Numbered from the stretch's first letter, positions 1 to 6,292 are shown. The stretch: 9,791 nt of DNA from an uncultured bacterium (GCA_937958695.1 CALGNK010000033.1:1-9791), one strand, 5' to 3'. The notes: generated by a model from the sequence alone, not told the origin. A program made the numbers and translations.

Positions 1-162
1 GCAGACTATGTAACAGTAGATCAACTAGCAAACTATGTAACATTTGATACTTTGGCTGACTATGTAACATTTGATGATCTTGCTAACTATGTGACTTTGG
101 ATGTTCTAGCAGACTATGTAACTTTTGAAGATCTTGCTAACTATGTGACGACCGATGACTTT
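1..162 (+). repeat. 27-bp tandem repeat (six units; 54-bp higher-order period) coding nonapeptides
   Basis: Six consecutive 27-base units encode A(D/N)YVTxxxL. ADYVT and ANYVT alternate, so the true period is 54 bases (1-54, 55-108, 109-162). The core TATGTAAC or TATGTGAC recurs in every unit. The array runs off the left edge, so the total copy number is unknown. Third-base differences among units show that the repeat is old enough to have diverged silently while the protein pattern was kept. Confidence 0.9.
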
Positions 163-1977
163 GATGCCCTTAAGTCTCTAGTTGCTGATTTGTCTGACCA
201 GCTAGAGGCAGTAGGCGTAGACGTTGGAGATCTCAAAGATAGAATTTCCGCACTTGAGGACGCTATAGCAAAGATTAATCTTGCTACACCTGAAAAGGTA
301 GCAGAACTTGCAGCTAAGGTTGCTGAACTAGAGAAGAAGGTTACAGCTCCAGAAAAAGTGGCCGAACTAGAATCTAAGTTATCTGCTCTAGAGAAGAAGA
401 CAGTAACCTCAGTTACTACAAATGTTACAGTGACAACTAAGTACAAGTTAGGAGATGCTATTCAGGAACCATCTCCCGCTACAGATACTGCTGGTTTCTT
501 GGCTAATTTAGCCCTAACTGGAGTAAGTAACCTTGCTTCGCCAATAAGCGGATTACTTACACAGGTATCTTATGGTGCAGCAGGTAATCCAGATAAAGTT
601 GCTAATTTGCCTGCAACTGGTATGACTGCCTCTGGGCATCTAACACTTAAAGTTAATATTCCTGGTAAGAGCGGAACAGATAAGATATATGGAGAAATTA
701 CTCTTAAACCCAGTATAGACAGTGATATCTCTGATTTCTATACAGGTCTACCTGCTGGTAGTTTGTCTGTTTCTAGCTTTAAAGCCTATGCTGAAGATGG
801 AAAGATAACTGCTGAAGGAGGAGACTTAACACCATTTGGATATACTTCATTTACACTAGCTGAAAGCAAGCTATTTAAAGACTCAGGCGGAAACGCAGTA
901 ACTAATAGGGGTTTAGCTCTAAAGTATAAACTTTCTGACAACATCTCTTTACATATGGCGCATGTTTTCCTTAAGCCTAGTGTTACGTATGGCAATGGTG
1001 TAACTTCGACTGATTCTGGTATTCAGCCTGTCTGGGCTAACAGAGTATCTATGAAGTTTGGAGAGCCTCTTACTCTTAATGTAAATCTTGTTAAGGAGAA
1101 GACCAATGAGATTGTTGCTGGTGCTGATACAACAATGAAGCTTGGAAATATAACTGTTGGGGCAGAGTATGCAGTATCTATGGATAAGACATTTACTCCT
1201 CTTGGAGCTGATGCTGATGCTATGAAACTTACAGTAAGTGTTCCCGTTGGAGCTTTAATTACAGTAAGCGCTGGTTATATGGATGTTGGAACAGACTATT
1301 CTGCAACATGGGGCTCCTATACCGCAAATAGAACTGGTTATAACGCAGGTATTAAGGCAGAACTTAGTGGATTTACTCTCCAGGCTGGATATGCCTATGA
1401 ACAAGAAAAAACTACTGCTAAAGTAAAGACTGGTTATGGCGTTGGGCTTAAGACTAATATGCTCGCTCTACAATATACTTCTACTACAGACAATATAGGT
1501 ACTGCTACAGGAGACCTCTTAGAGGCTTCAATTGTACCATTTAGTTGGCTTAAGCTTGCTACCAAGTATGATGTAGATGCTAATACCTGGAACGGTCTAG
1601 CTACAGAGATAGCTATGCCTAATCTACCTAAACTAGTAGCTTATTATAATCCTAACGCTACAGACTTTAAGTATGGAATATTTATCCCAGAATACACATT
1701 TGCTAACTTCTTAACTCTAAAAGCTCAGTTTGACCAGAATCCAGATACTCCAAGTACTCAATTCTTTGTAGATGCTTCTGTCAAACTAACTGATTTTGTA
1801 TCACTCTATGGTAAATATGTAAACTACTCTGATAATAAGATTTCTTGGTCTGCTGGAGTTACTTACACCTATAAATGGAGCGATAATGCTAAGTTGACTA
1901 TTGACTTGAAGCATGTCATAGATAAGGATGGGAAAGACGCTAACGTTCTAGCCACTACTTTAGCAGTGTCATTCTAA
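1..1977 (+). CDS. Outer-membrane beta-barrel protein with nonad and heptad coiled-coil stalk (5'-truncated by window edge)
   Basis: The reading frame is open from base 1, so the gene is partial; 658 residues are visible. The TTG at 52 lies inside the repeats, has no ribosome-binding site and is not the start. Order of parts: six nonapeptides of the type YVTFDDLAN (bases 1-162), then a heptad coiled coil (about 163-400) with two copies of a roughly 20-residue unit beginning (T/A)PEKVAEL, then a beta-strand-rich region (about 415-1974) of alternating polar and hydrophobic residues ending in LAVSF. A terminal aromatic residue is the usual outer-membrane barrel signal. Known relatives with this layout (Omp-alpha/SlpA/Mep45-type proteins) carry an N-terminal signal peptide and an SLH domain that binds the cell wall; here that part would lie upstream and is inferred only. 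Likely role: a porin or adhesin tying the outer membrane to peptidoglycan. Tandem TAA TAA stops precede a terminator. Confidence 0.8.
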   Translation, partial: ADYVTVDQLANYVTFDTLADYVTFDDLANYVTLDVLADYVTFEDLANYVTTDDFDALKSLVADLSDQLEAVGVDVGDLKDRISALEDAIAKINLATPEKVAELAAKVAELEKKVTAPEKVAELESKLSALEKKTVTSVTTNVTVTTKYKLGDAIQEPSPATDTAGFLANLALTGVSNLASPISGLLTQVSYGAAGNPDKVANLPATGMTASGHLTLKVNIPGKSGTDKIYGEITLKPSIDSDISDFYTGLPAGSLSVSSFKAYAEDGKITAEGGDLTPFGYTSFTLAESKLFKDSGGNAVTNRGLALKYKLSDNISLHMAHVFLKPSVTYGNGVTSTDSGIQPVWANRVSMKFGEPLTLNVNLVKEKTNEIVAGADTTMKLGNITVGAEYAVSMDKTFTPLGADADAMKLTVSVPVGALITVSAGYMDVGTDYSATWGSYTANRTGYNAGIKAELSGFTLQAGYAYEQEKTTAKVKTGYGVGLKTNMLALQYTSTTDNIGTATGDLLEASIVPFSWLKLATKYDVDANTWNGLATEIAMPNLPKLVAYYNPNATDFKYGIFIPEYTFANFLTLKAQFDQNPDTPSTQFFVDASVKLTDFVSLYGKYVNYSDNKISWSAGVTYTYKWSDNAKLTIDLKHVIDKDGKDANVLATTLAVSF

Positions 1978-1991
1978 TAAGTGATATTTCT

Positions 1992-2022
1992 AGCCCCCGG
2001 GAATTTTTCCTGGGGGCTTTTT
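1992..2022 (+). terminator. Rho-independent terminator of the outer-membrane protein gene
   Basis: A 12-bp stem (AGCCCCCGGGAA pairing with TTCCTGGGGGCT, one G-T wobble) with a TTT loop is followed directly by a run of T. It lies 14 bases after the first stop codon. The hairpin and U-tract are textbook strong, consistent with shutting off a highly expressed surface protein gene. Confidence 0.93.
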
Positions 2023-2031
2023 GTTTGATGG

Positions 2032-2388
2032 ATGAGTAGAAAAGATTTCTTGCTTCTCTTTCTTGTGTTTTCTATAATATTTCTTTTTTATATGTTCTCT
2101 AGATTACAAAGTATTAGAGGTGATAATGTCATTATTCAGGTAGAGGGAAAAAATTTTTCAAGATTTTCTCTTAGTGAGAATAGGACAGTTAAAGTTTACG
2201 GTCCGCTTGGGATAAGTATCTTAGAGATAAAAAACGGTAAGGTAAGAATGTTTTCCTCGCCTTGTCCGGATAAGTTATGTGTAAGAGAAGGGTACATAAG
2301 TAAACCTGGTCAGATGATAATATGTGTTCCGAATAGAGTCATTGTAAAAATAGAAGGGAGGGCAAATTTAGACGCCCTCACCTATTAG
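2032..2388 (+). CDS. NusG domain II-containing membrane-anchored protein
   Basis: 118 residues. One N-terminal membrane helix (about residues 5-24, LLLFLVFSIIFLFY) is followed by an extracytoplasmic domain. That domain has the hallmark of the NusG_II family: SPCPDKLC (residues 76-83), a glycine-rich turn KPGQ, and a third cysteine in ICVPNRV (97-103). The family is widespread and small; its role is not established, and despite the name it is not the transcription factor NusG. It is often found near electron-transfer or lipoprotein genes, but no such neighbour is present here. The ATG lies 10 bases after the terminator U-tract and has no convincing Shine-Dalgarno. An out-of-frame ATG sits four bases upstream and stops after three codons. 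Length is normal for the family. It converges with the next gene, with six bases between the stops. Confidence 0.85.
   Translation: MSRKDFLLLFLVFSIIFLFYMFSRLQSIRGDNVIIQVEGKNFSRFSLSENRTVKVYGPLGISILEIKNGKVRMFSSPCPDKLCVREGYISKPGQMIICVPNRVIVKIEGRANLDALTY
2342..2379 (-). terminator. Possible weak terminator for the 2395-2721 gene
   Basis: Read on the minus strand just after the stop at 2395, a 6-bp GC stem (GAGGGC/GCCCTC, 2358-2379, 10-base loop) is followed by CCTTCTATTTTT. The stem is short and the T-run is delayed, so termination would be modest. It lies inside the 3' end of the convergent NusG_II gene. Confidence 0.35.
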
Positions 2389-2394
2389 AGCCAA

Positions 2395-2721
2395 TTACTT
2401 CGATGCCATTTGATAGGCATCGTAAGCAGAGTAAACCGCCCAGGCTACAGGTATAATACTGCTAAGACCAGCTGTAAATGGCAATAATAAACTGCTTACC
2501 ACCCAAACCCCTACATAAATTAATAGATGGTTTATTGCCTTAGGTTGGTCCCCCAATAGATATTGCCCTAGACCAGGTAGGACAAAAGATGCCAAAGCGG
2601 CTAAGAGTGGATCTAATTTTTGAGTCTGAGCCTCAGCAGCCATGGCAAATGTTCCAGTAAATGCTTGGAAAGCAAAAACTAATACTAGGATTAATGCTAA
2701 TTTAGTTATTAGACCTTTCAT
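2395..2721 (-). CDS. Small secreted or membrane protein with signal peptide and PGLGQ motif (TM2/DUF5683-like)
   Basis: 108 residues. Residues 1-28 form a signal peptide (KGLITK, hydrophobic core, cleavage probably near AMA-AEA). The mature part has SFVLPGLGQYLLGD (residues 45-58), resembling the conserved turn of TM2-domain and DUF5683-type small membrane proteins, then two hydrophobic segments (about 64-81 and 84-100). It is probably an inner-membrane protein with two helices. No enzymatic residues are visible and the function is unknown. The start is firm: GGGAGGTGA sits 6 bases upstream of ATG. It follows the lipid kinase on the same strand after 89 bases, but has its own promoter with a palindrome over the -35 box, so it is likely regulated separately. 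Confidence 0.75.
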   Translation of the reverse strand: MKGLITKLALILVLVFAFQAFTGTFAMAAEAQTQKLDPLLAALASFVLPGLGQYLLGDQPKAINHLLIYVGVWVVSSLLLPFTAGLSSIIPVAWAVYSAYDAYQMASK

Positions 2722-2727
2722 CTCTCT

Positions 2728-2736
2728 TCACCTCCC
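2728..2736 (-). promoter_or_regulatory. Strong Shine-Dalgarno for the small membrane protein
   Basis: GGGAGGTGA on the minus strand, 6 bases before the ATG. It is a near-complete complement of the 16S rRNA 3' end and the best ribosome-binding site in the window, suggesting high expression of this small protein. Confidence 0.85.
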
Positions 2737-2760
2737 TTCTGTTTAAAAATTTCCCTAGTA

Positions 2761-2789
2761 GTTTAACATATAGACAAATATTTTGTCAA
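2761..2789 (-). promoter_or_regulatory. Promoter of the small membrane protein gene
   Basis: Minus strand: a perfect -35 box TTGACA (2784-2789), a 17-base spacer, and a weaker -10 box TTAAAC (2761-2766). It lies about 40 bases upstream of the start codon. The perfect -35 and ideal spacing make it credible despite the poor -10 box. Confidence 0.6.
2773..2787. promoter_or_regulatory. 15-bp palindrome overlapping the -35 box (putative operator)
   Basis: GACAAATATTTTGTC has perfect 6-bp arms around a 3-base centre and overlaps the -35 box of the promoter at 2761-2789. In addition ACAAATATT occurs twice in direct orientation (2774-2782 and 2794-2802), exactly 20 bases apart, about two helical turns. 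This suits a dimeric repressor, but the cognate regulator is not in the window. Confidence 0.45.
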
Positions 2790-2810
2790 TAAAACAAATA
2801 TTCTTCTCTT

Positions 2811-3683
2811 TTAGGTTGAGCTTAATAGAAGTGGTACCCCTCTGGGTACTACTTCTACCTTTATCCTATCTGTATAAAATACCTCGCCATCCATCTCTGC
2901 TGGGATCTTCTCCGAGGATGAGATCTCTATACACTCTGCCTTTAACATTTTTATCTTGGAATGATATATATGCCTACCACTATAGACTTTAGGTAATGTT
3001 TTTAATATCTCTAAACTAGAGACATTCTCTGCAATACAGATATCCAACTTCCCATCCCAAGGACTGGCATCTGGTGCTATCTTCATCCCACCGCCAAAAT
3101 ATTTTCCATTTGCTATAGCTACTAAAAGGGCATTTAAGTCCATCTTTTCTCCATCTATATTTAATTTGAGTTTTATCCCCTTATTTTTTATTATCCCAAT
3201 AATTGCAGAACCAAGATATGCAATGGGTCCCAGAAATCTTATCGGTTCAGCTATTGTTGCCACTAAAGCATCAAATCCTACCCCTGCAACATTCATAAAA
3301 TATCTATTATTTATCTTACCAACATCAACCATTTCTATCTTTGGGGTTTCTATGAAGGGTCTTATTATAGTATCTAGTAGTCTAGAAGGACTAATAGTTT
3401 TAAAGAAATCGTTTCCCCTTCCTACTGGAAGAATCCCTAACGGAATATTATATCCGAACACCCCATTTAGGACTTCATTTACCGTTCCATCACCACCTAC
3501 TGCAACAACTGCATCAAATCTTTTTACTGATTGCCTAGCTATTTCAGTAGCATGTCCTATATACCTAGAGAATTCATGCTCAAAAGAAATTCCCCAAGAT
3601 TTTAGTTTCTCTAAAACCTTTTCCGTAAGAGTTTTCCCCTTTCTTCCACCGGCTATTGGATTTATTATCAGTTTAAAACGCAT
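2811..3683 (-). CDS. Diacylglycerol kinase-family lipid kinase (DgkB/YegS/BmrU type)
   Basis: 290 residues, the usual length for bacterial soluble lipid kinases. Visible signatures are INPIAGGRKGK (residues 7-17, nucleotide-binding start), VGGDGTVNEV (62-71, the family GGDGT catalytic motif), GILPVGRGNDF (83-93), and the C-terminal domain motifs PDASPWDGKLDI (204-215) and PAEMDGE (261-267). The family phosphorylates diacylglycerol or related lipids with ATP, recycling diacylglycerol into phosphatidic acid for phospholipid synthesis; the exact lipid substrate cannot be read here. The start is supported by GGAGA about 7 bases upstream of ATG. The gene begins 28 bases after the tRNA-Arg(CCU) gene on the same strand, with no separate promoter that I can recognise, so it may be cotranscribed with the tRNA pair. 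Confidence 0.9.
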   Translation of the reverse strand: MRFKLIINPIAGGRKGKTLTEKVLEKLKSWGISFEHEFSRYIGHATEIARQSVKRFDAVVAVGGDGTVNEVLNGVFGYNIPLGILPVGRGNDFFKTISPSRLLDTIIRPFIETPKIEMVDVGKINNRYFMNVAGVGFDALVATIAEPIRFLGPIAYLGSAIIGIIKNKGIKLKLNIDGEKMDLNALLVAIANGKYFGGGMKIAPDASPWDGKLDICIAENVSSLEILKTLPKVYSGRHIYHSKIKMLKAECIEISSSEKIPAEMDGEVFYTDRIKVEVVPRGVPLLLSST

Positions 3684-3711
3684 ATAGCTTCTCCTTTTTA
3701 TAACAAAAAAT

Positions 3712-3787
3712 TGGCGCCCCAGGAGGGAATCGAACCCCCAACCAGAGGCTTAGGAGTCCCCTGCTCTGTCCATTGAGCTACTGGGGC
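3712..3787 (-). tRNA. tRNA-Arg (anticodon CCU)
   Basis: 76 bases including encoded CCA. Acceptor stem GCCCCAG/CTGGGGC with discriminator G; D-arm GCTC/GAGC; anticodon loop CTCCTAA (CCU, reads AGG); 5-base variable loop; T-arm GGGGG-TTCGATT-CCCTC. The anticodon stem GGGGA/GCCTC has an unpaired A31-G39 at the loop-closing position and a G28-U42 wobble. It lies three bases downstream of tRNA-Arg(ACG). ATTTTTTG follows the CCA directly. Confidence 0.93.
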
Positions 3788-3790
3788 GCT

Positions 3791-3867
3791 TGGCGCGCCC
3801 GAAAGGATTCGAACCCTCAACCCGCAGATTCGTAGTCTGCTGCTCTATCCAATTGAGCTACGGGCGC
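3791..3867 (-). tRNA. tRNA-Arg (anticodon ACG)
   Basis: 77 bases including encoded CCA. Acceptor stem GCGCCCG/CGGGCGC, discriminator G; D-arm GCTC/GAGC with a loop containing GG; anticodon stem GCAGA/TCTGC fully paired around CTACGAA (ACG; A34 is normally converted to inosine by TadA to read CGU, CGC and CGA); T-arm GAGGG-TTCGAAT-CCTTT. It is the first gene of a tandem tRNA-Arg pair. Confidence 0.96.
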
Positions 3868-3875
3868 ACGATTAT

Positions 3876-3904
3876 ATTTTATCACATAAAACTTAATCCT
3901 TCAA
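3876..3904 (-). promoter_or_regulatory. Promoter of the tRNA-Arg pair
   Basis: Minus strand: -35 TTGAAG (3899-3904), a 17-base spacer, -10 TAAAAT (3876-3881), then eight bases to the 5' end of tRNA-Arg(ACG). A TATAAT overlaps just downstream but leaves only three bases before the tRNA, so TAAAAT is the better -10. The short leader is typical of tRNA promoters. Confidence 0.6.
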
Positions 3905-3929
3905 CAGTCCAACGTTTTCCAAAATAGTC

Positions 3930-5060
3930 TCACTTTATCCAGCCAGTGAGCTTAGCTAGTAATCTTGTGTATTCTATAAAATTCTGCCAAGAGATGTCTG
4001 GTGGGACTCCGTGGTCACAACTGGGTATGTATCCTCCGTCCTTTAAGAGAAAAGGAACTGTTCTCATAACTTCTTCTTCTATAACCTTTCCGCCTTTAGC
4101 TATAGCCCTCTTATCTATTCCACCGATATAAGCCATATTCTTGCCAAATTTTTTCCTAAATTCTATTATATCATTACCTGCTGCTACCTCGATAGGGGTA
4201 CAACAGTTAATTCCAATTTCTATCCATAATGGGATAAGTTCACCTATATAACCATCGGAATCTATAGAGATTATTGGACATCCGCTTTTTTTAATCTCTG
4301 GGATCCATTTTTCATATGCAGGGAATAAAAATTCTCTCACCATTTTAGGCGAAATCATACTATGCCCCTTATATGCCATATCCTCAGAAAACACTATGTA
4401 GTCCAGCTTAACTCTTTCTAGTATTGGCTTTAATACTTCTAGTACAAAATTAGCCCAAAAATCAACCATCTCATGAATAAGATCTGGTTTTTCAATCATA
4501 TAGATACACAGGTTTTCAAATCCACACCACTCTCTCAACTGCCAGAAAGGTCCATTAACCCCTAGGCTTAAGATATAATCTCTATTTTGGACCTTTCTAC
4601 ATCTATCTTCAAAGTCCTCAGGAAATCTTTCAGGAGTTTTAGGATTATAGCGTTTTTTCATCTCTTCCCAATCCGAATAAGTCTCAACTGGAAATTTATG
4701 CCATTTTCTGGTAACAAAGTCTTTGGCGTATCTTAGATATGTAAAGTCATACTGGTCTGATATCTCTACTATGGCCCCCATCCAATCTTGAACTATATAA
4801 TGTCCATCTTTATGTTCTAGTATCTTTTCTTCAAACTGTGGTATCATCTTAAAAGAGACTCCAAGGTCTATCTGAGGTTCCGTCTGTTCTTCTTCTATAC
4901 CAAGTATCTCTAGTAATGCTGAGTAATAATTTTTCCCTTCTGGTAAACCTTCTTCTCTCCATCTTTTTATTGTTGATTCTCTAGGTCCACCTGGCATTAA
5001 AGGGACTTTATCTGGTTTTCCAAATGTTAAAGTTTCTATAAACCTTTCTCTGGGTGTCAT
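3930..5060 (-). CDS. URO-D superfamily protein (not HemE), last gene of the sugar operon
   Basis: 376 residues with the uroporphyrinogen-decarboxylase fold pattern: N-terminal TPRERFIETLTFGKPDKVP (2-20), FSEDMAYKGHSMISP (224-238), ISIDSDG (264-270), IGGIDKRA (312-319) and PSCDHGVPPD (346-355). It lacks the FMRQAGRYLPEY-type N-terminal motif of true HemE, so porphyrinogen decarboxylation is unlikely. The superfamily also holds MtaA/CmuA methyltransferases, whose zinc ligands are His-x-Cys...Cys; the matching positions here seem to be Asp267-x-Asp269...Cys348. Many sugar-operon URO-D paralogues exist with no known reaction. The ATG overlaps the upstream oxidoreductase stop (ATGA), and its GGAGG lies within that gene's last codons, indicating translational coupling. 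No clear terminator follows. Confidence 0.85.
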   Translation of the reverse strand: MTPRERFIETLTFGKPDKVPLMPGGPRESTIKRWREEGLPEGKNYYSALLEILGIEEEQTEPQIDLGVSFKMIPQFEEKILEHKDGHYIVQDWMGAIVEISDQYDFTYLRYAKDFVTRKWHKFPVETYSDWEEMKKRYNPKTPERFPEDFEDRCRKVQNRDYILSLGVNGPFWQLREWCGFENLCIYMIEKPDLIHEMVDFWANFVLEVLKPILERVKLDYIVFSEDMAYKGHSMISPKMVREFLFPAYEKWIPEIKKSGCPIISIDSDGYIGELIPLWIEIGINCCTPIEVAAGNDIIEFRKKFGKNMAYIGGIDKRAIAKGGKVIEEEVMRTVPFLLKDGGYIPSCDHGVPPDISWQNFIEYTRLLAKLTGWIK

Positions 5061-6277
5061 ACTATTCCTCCTAATAGTTCTTTAACTTTAATAGTATTTC
5101 CAGTAGCCATAGACTTATTAGCTGAGATACCTATTATTATAGACATAGCCCCAGCTTTTGAGTCTGCCATATGTCCAAGAGGGTCAGGGAGATTTCTTAC
5201 AAATAACATCTTTTGAAGTCTTTCATCTGCTCCCCAATGACCACCTATGGTTTTCTGTATCTCGTAAGTAACTATTTCGTCCTTTCTATTAAAGATTTTT
5301 ATATACTGATTTGCTTCTCTAACGTAATGTCCACTATGGAATTCTTCTGCCTCTATCCTTCCATCTGTTCCATTAATTGATATCCTCCACCCTTCATATG
5401 GGCTGTACGCTATAAGCGAATAAGTTAATATAGCCCCCTTTGAGTATTTTACATTTACACTCATTGTATCTTCAATGTCTATCTCTGGAGAAAATACGCA
5501 TCCATCACGGTAATAGCCATCTATATATTCCGCTTCAAAATAAAACTCTTTCATAAACGGATCCTTAGAGTAATCCACAAAGAACTCACAGGAATCTTTA
5601 TAATCACAGTTTAAGCATCTTTCACCTCGTTTTTCTCTTGTTGGGCCATAGAATCTTCTTGAACCAAAGGCATAAACAATCTCGGGGGTTTCTTCTATCC
5701 ACCAGTTTACTATATCAAAGTGATGCGTAGCTTTATGAACCAATAATCCTCCTGAATTTTCTTTTCTTCTGTGCCATCTTCTAAAATAATCCGCTCCATG
5801 TTTAGTGTCTAAAAACCATTCAAAGTCTACACTTAAGATTTCCCCTACAATTCCTTCTTTCAACAACTCCTTTATTCTTGTTACATATGGGTTGAATCGA
5901 TAGTTGAATGTTACAATTATCCTTTTTCCTGTTCTCTTTTCTGTTTCTATCATAGCCTTACATTTTTCCTCATCTATAGTCATAGGTTTTTCTACAATTA
6001 CATCGCATCCTGCATCCATAGCTTTTATAGCATATTCGTGATGATATCTATCTATAGTTGTTACTATCACATAATCTGGATATGTTTCTTCTATCATCTT
6101 GTCAAAGTCTTCGAATACAGGAATGTCTCCGCAGTGACTGCTTATATATTCTGCCCTCTTTTTGTTTATATCAAATACTCCTACTAATTTGGCGTAATCC
6201 TTAAATTTTTCTACTATTGGAAGGGCATACATATAAAATCCTCTACTACTTGCTCCTGCTATAGCATATCTTTTCAT
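5057..6277 (-). CDS. Gfo/Idh/MocA family oxidoreductase with cysteine cluster
   Basis: 406 residues, longer than the usual 330-380. The N-terminal Rossmann domain starts AIAGASSRG (5-13), a variant of the GxGxxG dinucleotide loop. VEKPMT (95-100) carries the family Lys-Pro motif, with Lys97 the expected catalytic or cofactor-contacting lysine. SGGLLVHKATHHFDIVNWW (175-193) supplies the conserved histidines of the sugar site. The family oxidises or reduces sugars, inositols or amino sugars using NAD(P). An insertion has RCLNCDYKDSC (220-230; Cys221, Cys224, Cys230) and a further Cys260, which may bind a metal. AAGGAGG lies six bases before ATG and 14 bases separate it from the hydrolase. The substrate is unknown; context suggests a sugar acid or modified monosaccharide. 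Confidence 0.88.
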   Translation of the reverse strand: MKRYAIAGASSRGFYMYALPIVEKFKDYAKLVGVFDINKKRAEYISSHCGDIPVFEDFDKMIEETYPDYVIVTTIDRYHHEYAIKAMDAGCDVIVEKPMTIDEEKCKAMIETEKRTGKRIIVTFNYRFNPYVTRIKELLKEGIVGEILSVDFEWFLDTKHGADYFRRWHRRKENSGGLLVHKATHHFDIVNWWIEETPEIVYAFGSRRFYGPTREKRGERCLNCDYKDSCEFFVDYSKDPFMKEFYFEAEYIDGYYRDGCVFSPEIDIEDTMSVNVKYSKGAILTYSLIAYSPYEGWRISINGTDGRIEAEEFHSGHYVREANQYIKIFNRKDEIVTYEIQKTIGGHWGADERLQKMLFVRNLPDPLGHMADSKAGAMSIIIGISANKSMATGNTIKVKELLGGIV

Positions 6278-6292
6278 GCATTTTCCTCCTTA

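Noticed and set aside
1-162. CRISPR-like regular 27-bp repeat
   Set aside because: No unique spacers; the units are contiguous, coding and diverged only at wobble or variable positions.
141-446. 101-residue minus-strand open frame
   Set aside because: Antisense to the stalk repeats; its Ser/Ala/Thr-rich translation is the complement of the coiled-coil codons.
786-995. 69-residue minus-strand open frame
   Set aside because: Antisense to the barrel region, with no ribosome-binding site and no recognisable motif.
2783-2992. 69-residue plus-strand open frame
   Set aside because: Starts inside the regulatory region and runs antisense through the 3' end of the lipid kinase; no supporting signal.
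3166-3687. 173-residue plus-strand open frame
   Set aside because: Lies antisense to the lipid kinase, whose GGDGT and other motifs are clear. No ribosome-binding site and a low-complexity translation.
3868-3929. Terminator of the sugar operon
   Set aside because: No stem followed by a T-run was found after the stop at 3930; read-through toward the tRNA genes cannot be excluded.
3930-5060. Uroporphyrinogen decarboxylase HemE
   Set aside because: The N-terminal HemE signature is missing, no heme genes are nearby and it sits in a sugar operon.
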